A DNA stretch of 21,700 bases from Bacteroidota bacterium (GCA_029558435.1 JAKQEZ010000317.1:1-21700), one strand, 5' to 3'. Shown: positions 8,587 to 16,753, counted from the stretch's first letter. A program made the numbers and translations. The notes: a model not told the origin generated them from the sequence alone.

Positions 8587-10950
8587 TTGAAAGCTAAAGA
8601 ATTAATCCATAAACTTATCCCAGCAACGCTGGCTTTATACGCTACCCTGCTGGTGGTGCATGTTTATCAAATTATCATGCAACCTAGTCAGTATTTTGGG
8701 CAACCTGTTTTACCAGTGTACCATATCAAGGGTTGTTTAATGGATTTAGAATTTGCACTGGTTTTTAGCGTTTTTGTATTGGTACTCTGTTTTATTTTCT
8801 ATAAGATTTTGGGGAAATATACTGTCGTATTAATTCATCTACTTAACGTAACTGCAATTCTATCTAGTTTAGGTCTTATTTCATATTTCCTTATAGCTAA
8901 TCAGCCTTTAGGAAAGGTCTTTTTTGAGTTATCAGCAATGGAACTTAAAACAGCAACAAATCCAGAATCCTACTTAACGTTTGTAAATATTATTTCCGTA
9001 GTGGGATTACTTAGCTTTTATTTTCTTACTTTTTATTTGTTCTCAAAAATTTCAAATAAAAAATATGTTTGGGTTTCGGTTGTAGTTTTATGGGGAATAA
9101 GCTTAATAGTATTTCCTTGGCGGATAATAAAATCAAAAGATGGAGTTGGAGATATGATAATCAATAACAAAACTCTCTATTTTTTAGATGAAACGTATGC
9201 TTACTTTTTTCAAAAAGAACAAGAAAATGATTTTTTTACTGCCAAAGATTTGAAAATAATGGATGCTTCATTTTTTAATAACGAACATCCTGAAAACATA
9301 GAACATCCTTTTTTACATGATTTACCTAATAAAAGTAGTCTAAATGAGTTAATTCATCACGATAGTAAACGCCCTCCCAATATTGTTTACCTCATTGTCG
9401 AAAGCTTATCCAATCACATGTTTGGAGAAGGAGCAGATGTATCGGGTAGAATGATGCCTTTTTTAGATTCTTTAGCACAACAAAGTATTTATTTTCCGAA
9501 TGTGTTGAGCACTTGTGAACGCACGTTTAATGTATTACCTGCCAGTTTAGCCTCAACGCCTAATCCTCCTAATGGCATGGCGATTCAGACTGATCAATTT
9601 TCTCCTCATGAATCCCTTTTATCTCTTTTGAAAAATCAATATTTTACACGGTTTTATTGTGGCGCTAGTTTAGAATATGCCAATATGAAAGGCTATCTGA
9701 ATTATCACAACATTCATTATTTGGTAGATAATTGGGAGCCTCAGTTTAGCAGTAAAATCAATGGGAAATTGAATCCTTGGGGATATCCCGACAAGCAATT
9801 ATTTGAAAAATCGTTTGTAGATTTAACGCGTCAAGCAAATTCAAAACCGCGATTTGATGTTTTTTTAACAGTAAGCACGCACCATCCATTTTTAATTCCT
9901 GAGCAAAAACGCTATTTAAAAATTGTTCAACAGCGATTTAAACACGTAGAAAAATTAAAGCAACAACAAGAAGTGGCACTCAAAAAGCCAGAAATGCTTG
10001 CTACGTATGCTTATACCGATGATGCGCTTAGAGCCTATTTTGAAAAAGTAAAAAAATTACCCGATTATAACAATACCATTTTCATCATTTTTGGTGATCA
10101 CGGTAATCACGATTTACTGTTTTCTGGTTTAGACCGTTACAAGAACAGTATGTTGATTTATTCGCCATTGATAAAACAACCCAAAACCATCCGCTCTGTT
10201 TCCACTCATCTGGATATTGCACCAAGCATATTGAATTTTTTACGTATCAATTACCCAGCGATGCAATTGCCTTCAAGAGTTCCTTTTTATGGAAGTGAAT
10301 TGGATTTAAACCCCAACTACGAATGTAAAAGAACCATGCCATTAAACACCATTCAGCACGAGAATTCGCATTTGGTAATGGGCGATTATTTAATGATGGA
10401 CAAAACACTTTATAAGCTAACAAAAAATTTAACGCCCGAAATTTATCGAAATGAAAACAAGCAAAAACAGTTAGAAAAACAGTTGAACTTATACAATCAA
10501 CTTGTAGCAAACTATTTCAAATGTAAATTCTTTAAATTATATGAAAATCGTGTTGCTGTTGATAATGATATTCTTAAATCTGAATATATTTACATTGGTG
10601 ACTATACTACAGTAGAAGCTCATTGGAAGAAGGTTCGGCTTGAATGTGATTTAGATGTTTTCTTGCCTGATGAAACTTATTTGGACTCTATTCCAAAATT
10701 AACTTGCTCTATTGAAAAAATGTATAGTGGTAAAAATAATGAAGTAGTTATTTGGAAAAACACTGCTCCCAAAAACAATACAAAATTCAAAAAAAATAGT
10801 TGGAATAGAGTGACATATATCATAGATATTAATGTGAGTAATTTATCAAAAATGAATAAAAAAAATCAACTCGCATTTTATCTTTATAATGAGGATAAAA
10901 AATTACATAAAATGAAAAATATAGTTTTTAAACTTTATGTCTTAAAATAG
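8587..10950 (+). CDS. LTA-synthase-like phosphotransferase (sulfatase superfamily), copy 1
   Basis: A 787-residue membrane enzyme with LtaS-like layout: five TMs (about 10-31, 54-74, 79-103, 132-152, 160-178), a linker, then an extracytoplasmic sulfatase-fold domain (about 262-560). Expected active-site residues are visible: Glu272 (IVES), nucleophile candidate Thr313 (CERTF), His432/433 (THHPF), and Asp504-His505 (FGDHGNH). LtaS relatives transfer phosphoglycerol, and EptA-like cousins phosphoethanolamine, from a phospholipid to a glycolipid or glycan. The acceptor here is unknown. After about 640 comes an extra domain with strand-like segments and WKKVRLECDLD (680-690), unlike minimal LtaS. 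The frame is open back to 8494, overlapping the GT-C-like gene by 44 nt, but the promoter at 8556 and the match to copy 2 favour the TTG at 8587. Confidence 0.85.
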   Translation: MKAKELIHKLIPATLALYATLLVVHVYQIIMQPSQYFGQPVLPVYHIKGCLMDLEFALVFSVFVLVLCFIFYKILGKYTVVLIHLLNVTAILSSLGLISYFLIANQPLGKVFFELSAMELKTATNPESYLTFVNIISVVGLLSFYFLTFYLFSKISNKKYVWVSVVVLWGISLIVFPWRIIKSKDGVGDMIINNKTLYFLDETYAYFFQKEQENDFFTAKDLKIMDASFFNNEHPENIEHPFLHDLPNKSSLNELIHHDSKRPPNIVYLIVESLSNHMFGEGADVSGRMMPFLDSLAQQSIYFPNVLSTCERTFNVLPASLASTPNPPNGMAIQTDQFSPHESLLSLLKNQYFTRFYCGASLEYANMKGYLNYHNIHYLVDNWEPQFSSKINGKLNPWGYPDKQLFEKSFVDLTRQANSKPRFDVFLTVSTHHPFLIPEQKRYLKIVQQRFKHVEKLKQQQEVALKKPEMLATYAYTDDALRAYFEKVKKLPDYNNTIFIIFGDHGNHDLLFSGLDRYKNSMLIYSPLIKQPKTIRSVSTHLDIAPSILNFLRINYPAMQLPSRVPFYGSELDLNPNYECKRTMPLNTIQHENSHLVMGDYLMMDKTLYKLTKNLTPEIYRNENKQKQLEKQLNLYNQLVANYFKCKFFKLYENRVAVDNDILKSEYIYIGDYTTVEAHWKKVRLECDLDVFLPDETYLDSIPKLTCSIEKMYSGKNNEVVIWKNTAPKNNTKFKKNSWNRVTYIIDINVSNLSKMNKKNQLAFYLYNEDKKLHKMKNIVFKLYVLK

Positions 10951-11050
10951 CATTGAATTATTTATATAAAACCAACTTCGACCATAAAAAACAACAAGGC
11001 AACAGTTAAACTAATTTAAAACTAGGCGCTAAATATTTCATTCACCATCG

Positions 11051-11058
11051 TATATTTG
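11051..11058 (+). promoter_or_regulatory. -7 promoter element of LtaS-like copy 2
   Basis: TATATTTG, an exact TAnnTTTG match, 25 nt before the TTG start, inside the conserved block that also precedes copy 1. The rest of the 133-bp gap 10951-11083 shows no clear terminator hairpin. Confidence 0.6.
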
Positions 11059-11083
11059 CAACACAAAAACAACAAAAACACAA

Positions 11084-13495
11084 TTGAAAGCTAAAGAATT
11101 AATCCATAAAATTATTCCGGCTACGCTGGCTTTATACGCATCTTTACTAGTGGTTCATGTCTATCAAATTATCATGCAACCTAGTCAGTATTTAGGGCAG
11201 CCTGTGTTGTTTAAATACCACCTAAAAGGTTTTGTGATGGATTTAGAATTCACATTCATTTTTGGTACTGTTGTGCTAGCACTTTGTCTTTTATTCTATA
11301 AATTACTTGGGAAATACACGGTTGTTTTAATTCACTTACTCAATGTCATTGCTCTTTTTGCAAACATCAGTTTGATTTTATATTTTTTAGAAGCCAATCA
11401 ACCATTGGGAAAAGTGTTTTTTGAACTTTCTTCTACAGAATTGAAAATGGCATCCAACCCAGAATCGTTTTTAAATATTGTTGTTTTACTTGCTCTTGTT
11501 GGAATTATTACTTTTTATATTCTAACTTATTACCTATTTCGTAAATACAGTGAACATAAATGGCTGAAAATTGGTGTTGTAACACTTTGGCTGTTTAGTT
11601 TAGTTGCAATTCCGTGGAGCATATTAGAGTCAAAAGACAAAGTAGGCGATATGGTTGCTAATAACAAAGGTTTATACTTCTTGAACGAGGCTCGTCAGTA
11701 TTTTTTTAATACTGATGCTTCTAATTTTCCATTTACAGAAAAAGATTTGAGATTAATGGATGCTTCATTTTTTAATAACAGGCACCCAGAAGATATAAAA
11801 CATCCTTTTTTACACGATTTCACCAATGAGAGTAGTCTGAATGAACTACTTCATCACGATAGTAAACGCCCTCCCAATATTGTATACATTATAGTAGAAA
11901 GTTTATCCAACCACATGTTTGGAGAGGGAGCTGATGTATCGGGTAGGATGATGCCTTTTTTAGATTCTTTAGCACAACAAAGTATTTATTTTCCAAATGT
12001 GTTGAGCACATGCGAACGCACACATAATGTATTACCAGCAAGCTTAGCTTCAACACCCAATCCTCCAAATGGAATGGAGTTACAATCGGATGATTTTCCA
12101 CGTCATTGGTCGCTTATTTCACTTTTACAAAAACATTATTTTACACGATACTATTGTGGTGTTTATCTAGATTATGCTAATATGAAAGGTTATATGAACT
12201 ATCACAACATCCATTATTTGGTAGATAATTGGGAGCCTCAGTTTAGCAATAAAATCAATGGTAAATTGAATCCTTGGGGATATCCCGACAAACACTTATT
12301 TGAAAAATCGTTTGTAGATTTAACGCGTCAAGCAAATTCAAAACCGCGATTTGATGTTTTTTTAACGGTAAGCACGCACCACCCATTTTTAATTCCAGAG
12401 CAAAAACGCTATTTAAAAATTGTTCAACAGCGATTTAAACATGTAGAAAAATTAAAACAACAACAAGAAGTAGCACTCAAAAAGCCAGAATCGCTTGCCA
12501 CCTATGCTTATACAGACGATGCGCTTAGAGCTTATTTTGAAAAAGTTAAGAAATTACCCGATTTTAACAACACCATTTTCATCATTTTTGGTGATCATGG
12601 CAATCACGATTTGTTGTTTTCTGGCTTAGACCGTTACAAGACCAGTATGTTGATTTATTCACCATTGATAAAACAACCCAAAACCATTCGCTCTGTTTCC
12701 ACCCATTTGGATATTGCACCGAGCATATTGAATTTTTTACGCATCAATTATCCAGCCATGCAATTGCCATCAAGAACTCCGTTTTATGGAGGCGAATTGG
12801 ATTTAAATCCCAACTACGAATGTAAAAGAACCTTGCCATTAAATACTATTCAGCACGAGAATTCGCATTTGGTAATGGGCAAATATCTAGTAATGGATAA
12901 CGTACTATACAAGCTTTCCAATAATTTAACACCTCAAGTTTATCGTAATGAGAACAAACAAAAACAGTTAGAAAAACAGTTAGAATTATACAACCGTTTG
13001 GTAAAATATCAATTTAATTGGAATTTGTTATTGCCCGAAACATTGTTTGACTTATACGTTGAACAAACTTATTTCAAATTAATTTATGAAAACAAGGTTG
13101 TTGACGATAAACAAAATTTAAAATCTGAATTCATCAACATAGGAAATTATCCTATAGCCAATCCAAAATGGAAAAAAATGCGACTTGAATGTGAATTAGA
13201 TGCTGTTTTAAAAGATGAAACATACTTAGATTCCATCCCTAAACTAACTTGTTCTATCGAAAACATCAACAATGATGGTAAGAAAGAAGTTATTGTTTGG
13301 AAAAACATCACCCCTCGAATTCTGCAGAAGTTCAATAAAAACAGTTGGAATAAAATTACCTACGTGCTGGATGTAGATTTTAGAAATATTCCAAAAGTGA
13401 ACAAAAACAATCAGTTTTCGTTTTACATTTACAATGTTGAGAAAAAACCGCAACAAATGAAAAATATTTCGTTCAAACTATTTGCGGCTGATTAA
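11084..13495 (+). CDS. LTA-synthase-like phosphotransferase (sulfatase superfamily), copy 2
   Basis: An 803-residue paralogue of the preceding gene with the same five-TM plus sulfatase-domain layout and the same active-site residues (Glu272, Thr313 in CERTH, His432/433, Asp504-His505). TM regions and C-terminal domain are clearly diverged from copy 1, while the catalytic core is almost identical. Sixteen additional residues sit just after position 640 (around NWNLLLPETLFDLYVEQ), before the WKKMRLECELD segment. The start is TTG: no earlier in-frame start is available and it aligns exactly with the TTG of copy 1. Two intact, separately promoted copies suggest division of labour, for instance primase and polymerase roles as in some Gram-positive LtaP/LtaS pairs, or different acceptors. 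That is inference. It ends 9 nt before the convergent M16 gene. Confidence 0.85.
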   Translation: MKAKELIHKIIPATLALYASLLVVHVYQIIMQPSQYLGQPVLFKYHLKGFVMDLEFTFIFGTVVLALCLLFYKLLGKYTVVLIHLLNVIALFANISLILYFLEANQPLGKVFFELSSTELKMASNPESFLNIVVLLALVGIITFYILTYYLFRKYSEHKWLKIGVVTLWLFSLVAIPWSILESKDKVGDMVANNKGLYFLNEARQYFFNTDASNFPFTEKDLRLMDASFFNNRHPEDIKHPFLHDFTNESSLNELLHHDSKRPPNIVYIIVESLSNHMFGEGADVSGRMMPFLDSLAQQSIYFPNVLSTCERTHNVLPASLASTPNPPNGMELQSDDFPRHWSLISLLQKHYFTRYYCGVYLDYANMKGYMNYHNIHYLVDNWEPQFSNKINGKLNPWGYPDKHLFEKSFVDLTRQANSKPRFDVFLTVSTHHPFLIPEQKRYLKIVQQRFKHVEKLKQQQEVALKKPESLATYAYTDDALRAYFEKVKKLPDFNNTIFIIFGDHGNHDLLFSGLDRYKTSMLIYSPLIKQPKTIRSVSTHLDIAPSILNFLRINYPAMQLPSRTPFYGGELDLNPNYECKRTLPLNTIQHENSHLVMGKYLVMDNVLYKLSNNLTPQVYRNENKQKQLEKQLELYNRLVKYQFNWNLLLPETLFDLYVEQTYFKLIYENKVVDDKQNLKSEFINIGNYPIANPKWKKMRLECELDAVLKDETYLDSIPKLTCSIENINNDGKKEVIVWKNITPRILQKFNKNSWNKITYVLDVDFRNIPKVNKNNQFSFYIYNVEKKPQQMKNISFKLFAAD

Positions 13496-13504
13496 AAATC
13501 AACC

Positions 13505-14743
13505 TCATTTTTTCACTTGCACCTTCAACAAAGAACAATTTGTTTTTTTCAATAACTGCTTGGCTGTTTGTTGAATATCACTTGGCTCTATTTGATTGTA
13601 AACCAACCATTCTTCATTAATTCCATTGGCATCGCCCAACAATTCAAAGAAACACAAATTCATTGCTTTGTTCAACATGGATTGATCTTGAAACTCTTTA
13701 GCAGTACGAATTTTTATCATCAATCGTTTTAATGTCTCAGCATCAATTTGTTTGTTCTTAAAGCGCTCCAACACCGACCATAAAGCTGTGTCCAATTGTT
13801 CAAACGATACGTTTTCTGCCAATCGACCAGAAATAATTAATAAGCCTTCGTCAATAGAACCCGTAATATAAGCCGCAATCTCGGTTACTAATTCTAATTC
13901 CTTTTTTAACTTTTTATAGAGAATAGAAGATTTATCGCGTCCCAATTCATCTGAAATTACATCGGCAACATAGTATTCTGGATTTCTACGTTCGGGCATT
14001 TTAAAGGCATAATAAAAAGCATTGGCAGGAACATCGCGCTCTATAGTTAATTCTCTGTACTCTGTTTGTTCTGGTTCTTTTTTTAGAATGCGTGCAAACT
14101 TTTTACCCGCCGGAATATCGCCATACCATTTTTCAACCAAGCGTTTAATTTCCTCTAGTTCAAAATTACCAGCTATGCACAAAATTGCATTCGAAGGATT
14201 GTAATACTTATTAAAAAATGCTTTTACATCGTCCATCGTAGCATTTTCAATGTGCGCAATTTCTTTACCTATCGTTGCCCATTTATACGGGTGTACTTTA
14301 TAGGCCAATGGACGAAGTTGTAACCACACATCTCCATAAGGTTGATTCAAATAGCGTTGTTTAAATTCTTCAATCACCACATTTCGTTGAACTTCCAAGC
14401 TTTTATCGGTAAACGCCAAAGACAACATTCTATCGCTTTCTAACCACAAAGCTGTTTCCAAATTTTGCGCTGGCACCACATCGTAATAATTGGTAATATC
14501 GTTGGAGGTAAAAGCATTGTTTTCGCCACCCGCTTGTTGCAAAGGCGTGTCAAAATCAGCAATATTGATAGAACCACCAAACATTAGGTGCTCAAATAAA
14601 TGTGCAAAACCTGTTTTTGATTCTTCTTCATCTCTTGCCCCAACATCATATAACGTATTAACCACTGCCATTGGAGTTGTAGTGTCTTTATGAAAAAGAA
14701 CAATTAGTCCATTTTTTAAAGTAAAGCGCTCAAAGTGTATCAT
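13505..14743 (-). CDS. M16-family zinc metallopeptidase, catalytic type
   Basis: A 412-residue M16B (processing-peptidase-like) enzyme. The inverted zinc motif is intact: HLFEH at 48-52, with Glu51 as general base, and a distal Glu126 in NVVIEEF as third ligand, 73 residues after His52 and within the family spacing. The second half-domain follows (about 230-412). There is no signal peptide, so a cytoplasmic oligopeptidase or processing role is likely. M16B enzymes normally work as dimers, often with a dead partner; the non-catalytic M16 at 5316-6575 is the best candidate in view. The ATG shares one base with the stop of the flavoenzyme gene (TAATG), so the two are probably translationally coupled. 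It converges with LtaS-like copy 2 with almost no intergenic room. Confidence 0.92.
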   Translation of the reverse strand: MIHFERFTLKNGLIVLFHKDTTTPMAVVNTLYDVGARDEEESKTGFAHLFEHLMFGGSINIADFDTPLQQAGGENNAFTSNDITNYYDVVPAQNLETALWLESDRMLSLAFTDKSLEVQRNVVIEEFKQRYLNQPYGDVWLQLRPLAYKVHPYKWATIGKEIAHIENATMDDVKAFFNKYYNPSNAILCIAGNFELEEIKRLVEKWYGDIPAGKKFARILKKEPEQTEYRELTIERDVPANAFYYAFKMPERRNPEYYVADVISDELGRDKSSILYKKLKKELELVTEIAAYITGSIDEGLLIISGRLAENVSFEQLDTALWSVLERFKNKQIDAETLKRLMIKIRTAKEFQDQSMLNKAMNLCFFELLGDANGINEEWLVYNQIEPSDIQQTAKQLLKKTNCSLLKVQVKK

Positions 14744-15696
14744 TAAAAATCGTATTTTGATGTTGTTTGTTCAGCAATTGCTTCTTTAAATTCTTGTAAA
14801 ATTTCTTGCACAATAGCAGCAGCTGGTTTTATTTCATGAATCATGCCAGATACTTGTCCAACCTCCAATTCTCCCTCTACTAAATCGCCCTCAAACATTC
14901 CTTTTTTAGCTCTTCCTCTACCAAGCAATGTTTGCAATTCTTCAACTGTTGCACACTTTTCATAGGCTTGTTCAACCTGCTGATAAAATTGATTTTTGAT
15001 GAGTCGAACAGGTGTTAATTCTTTCAACGTTAGAGAGGTTTCACCTTCTTTTGTTGCAATTACTGCTTGTTTAAAATTCTCGTGTGCACTTGATTCAGGC
15101 GTAGCAATAAAGCGACTTCCAATTTGCACGCCATCGGCACCTAAATTCATGGCTGCCAACATAGCTCTACCAGTACCAATGCCTCCCGCAGCAATAAGTG
15201 GAATTTGAAGTTCTTTTGCAATTGCAGGAATCAAACAAAGCGTAGTTGTTTCCTCCCGTCCATTGTGTCCGCCTGCTTCAAAACCTTCTGCCACTACAGC
15301 ATCCACACCTGCTTCTTGTGATTTTAGTGCAAATTTAAGACTTGAAACAACGTGCACTACCTTAATTCCATGGCTTTTTAGGTGAGAAGTCCACGTTTTT
15401 GGATTTCCTGCCGATGTAAAAACAATTGGCACTTGGTATTTAATAATTAATTCAATGTGTTTATCAATGTTGGGATAAAGCATTGGCAAATTCACCGCAA
15501 AAGGTTTGTCGGTTGCTTCTTTCATTTTTTGCAAGTGCTCTTCCAAAACTTCTGGGTACATAGAACCAGAACCAATGATGCCTAAACCTCCTGCATTTGA
15601 AACAGCTGCTGCCAAACGCCAACCCGAGCACCAAATCATGCCTGCTTGAATAATTGGGTATTGTATATTAAATAATGTTGTTATTCTATTTTTCAT
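14743..15696 (-). CDS. Nitronate monooxygenase / FabK-type FMN oxidoreductase
   Basis: A 317-residue FMN-binding TIM-barrel protein of the 2-nitropropane dioxygenase family. Visible elements are PIIQAGMIWCSG (14-25), SNAGGLGIIGSG (33-44), AEGFEAGGHNG (136-146) with His144, and the phosphate-binding part IAAGGIGTGRA (168-178) then GVQIGSRF (189-196). The EAGGHxG motif and the C-terminal segment GELEVGQVSGMIHEIKPA resemble FabK enoyl-ACP reductases as much as nitronate monooxygenases, so both functions remain possible: nitronate detoxification or the last step of fatty acid elongation. The ATG at 15696 is preferred over an in-frame TTG two codons upstream. It heads a two-gene operon with the catalytic M16. 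Confidence 0.82.
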   Translation of the reverse strand: MKNRITTLFNIQYPIIQAGMIWCSGWRLAAAVSNAGGLGIIGSGSMYPEVLEEHLQKMKEATDKPFAVNLPMLYPNIDKHIELIIKYQVPIVFTSAGNPKTWTSHLKSHGIKVVHVVSSLKFALKSQEAGVDAVVAEGFEAGGHNGREETTTLCLIPAIAKELQIPLIAAGGIGTGRAMLAAMNLGADGVQIGSRFIATPESSAHENFKQAVIATKEGETSLTLKELTPVRLIKNQFYQQVEQAYEKCATVEELQTLLGRGRAKKGMFEGDLVEGELEVGQVSGMIHEIKPAAAIVQEILQEFKEAIAEQTTSKYDF

Positions 15697-15714
15697 ATTC
15701 AATTTGATGAATTA

Positions 15715-15722
15715 CGAAGTTA
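15715..15722 (-). promoter_or_regulatory. Possible -7 promoter element for the flavoenzyme-M16 operon
   Basis: The minus strand reads TAACTTCG, 7 of 8 to TAnnTTTG, 18 nt before the ATG at 15696. It shares the TTCG ending with the candidate before the acyltransferase operon. Support is positional only. Confidence 0.3.
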
Positions 15723-15881
15723 ATTATTTTTTAAATAACTGGAAAGAACTTCTACCCTATCTGTTAAAATTTGATTTCAACACAATATCGAACCAACAAT
15801 CAGTGTTATTTATTTTTCTCAAAAAACGTAAATAATTTGTCTATTTCTTTGATTTTTCAAAAAATGAAACTAATATTGTAC

Positions 15882-15895
15882 TCTAATATATTAGA
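15882..15895 (+). promoter_or_regulatory. 14-bp perfect palindrome upstream of the secreted T9SS-tail gene
   Basis: TCTAATATATTAGA is its own reverse complement and lies 38 nt before the ATG at 15934, in the 237-bp divergent gap 15697-15933. A dimeric regulator could bind there, but all-AT cores arise by chance in such DNA. Nothing else clear was seen in this gap. Confidence 0.25.
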
Positions 15896-15933
15896 ATTAT
15901 TCACATCACTATTTGTGTTTATACTTTTTAAAA

Positions 15934-16734
15934 ATGAAAAAATTAAAAGTTTTAATAGTTTTTTTACTACTGATACTTAGCAATTTAGCTTATTCAGCAC
16001 TATCTATTGAGGGTACATATCAAGGTAAGAATTTATACATTCAAAACCCAATGGATGATGAAGGATTTGGTTATTGCGCAACTAAAGTAACTGTTAACGG
16101 AGATGTTATGCCGGGTGGAACTGGGTCTGGCGCATTTGAAATTGACTTTGGTTTATTCAACATTGCTTTAGGAGAACCTGTTTTTATTGTGATTGAACAC
16201 CACGATGGTTGTAAACCTAAAATTTTAAATCCTGAAGTATTACTTCCTCGTTCTACTTTTAACGTGGTTTCTATTGCTGTAAAAGACAATAAATTGAGAT
16301 GGGAAACAACTAACGAAAAAGGAAAATTACCTTATATCGTTGAACAATATCGTTGGAATAAATGGGTAAATGTTGGTGAAGTGGAAGGTGTTGGTACAGC
16401 TGGAAATAATAAATATGAATTTGCCGTTGTTCCTCATTCTGGCGAGAATATTTTCAGAGTTGTTCAAGTTGACCACTCTGGTGAAAAAAGAACATCTGAC
16501 CAAGTAAAATTCAAATCAACAATTGCTCCTGTTGTTAAAACACCTGCTATTGTTAAAGATAAAATTCAATTTACTTCAAACGAAGTTCCTGTTGAAACTC
16601 GTTATGAAATCTACGATGCTTATGGTAACATCGTTAAAAAAGGAGTGGGTAATAATGTAAATTGCTCTAACTTGTTGAAAGGTGTTTATTACATCAACTT
16701 TGATAACACTAACGAAAAGTTTGTGAAAAAATAA
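15934..16734 (+). CDS. Secreted protein of unknown function with T9SS type A-like sorting tail
   Basis: A 266-residue secreted protein. Residues 1-21 form a typical signal peptide (MKKLKVLIVFLLLILSNLAYS). The mature start ALSIEGTYQGKNLYIQNP and a mid-part with HHDGCKPKILNPEVLLPRSTF look like a protein family I recall from Bacteroidota, but with no assigned role. A beta-rich, fibronectin-III-like section follows (YIVEQYRWNKWVNVGEVEG, then GENIFRVVQVD). The last 45 residues (YEIYDAYGNIVKKG, then LLKGVYYINF and FVKK) match the pattern of type IX secretion C-terminal signals, implying export through T9SS and surface attachment or release. The frame is open back to 15913, but the ATG at 15934 starts the signal peptide directly. 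It is monocistronic: divergent from the flavoenzyme and closed by a strong terminator. Two of its few cysteines, in GYCATK and DGCKPK, may form a disulfide. Confidence 0.85.
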   Translation: MKKLKVLIVFLLLILSNLAYSALSIEGTYQGKNLYIQNPMDDEGFGYCATKVTVNGDVMPGGTGSGAFEIDFGLFNIALGEPVFIVIEHHDGCKPKILNPEVLLPRSTFNVVSIAVKDNKLRWETTNEKGKLPYIVEQYRWNKWVNVGEVEGVGTAGNNKYEFAVVPHSGENIFRVVQVDHSGEKRTSDQVKFKSTIAPVVKTPAIVKDKIQFTSNEVPVETRYEIYDAYGNIVKKGVGNNVNCSNLLKGVYYINFDNTNEKFVKK

Positions 16735-16753
16735 AAAAACATACGATTTTGGG

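Larger units (their letters stand above)
8534..13495 (+). repeat. Tandem duplication of a promoter plus LtaS-like gene, unit about 2.5 kb
   Basis: Two direct copies lie at about 8534-10950 and 11031-13495. Similarity begins at CTAA(G/A)TATTTCATTCACC, spanning the stop codon of the GT-C-like gene in copy 1. The coding parts are colinear at a constant offset of 2497 nt from the start codon to residue 640, after which copy 2 carries 48 extra nt. Identity is patchy: 8 mismatches in 213 nt (9781-9993 vs 12278-12490) but 20 in 60 nt (8761-8820 vs 11258-11317). Confidence 0.9.

Noticed and set aside
8534..13495. Insertion sequence or transposon explanation for the duplicated block
   Set aside because: No transposase, terminal inverted repeats or target-site duplication seen; a simple tandem gene duplication explains it.
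13489..13501. Small hairpin TGATT-AAA-AATCA between the convergent LtaS-like copy 2 and M16 genes
   Set aside because: Five weak base pairs that include the stop codon; not enough for a bidirectional terminator call.
15771..15980. Short open frame upstream of the T9SS-tail gene
   Set aside because: Low-complexity AT-rich translation, overlaps the real signal peptide start in another frame, no recognisable domain.
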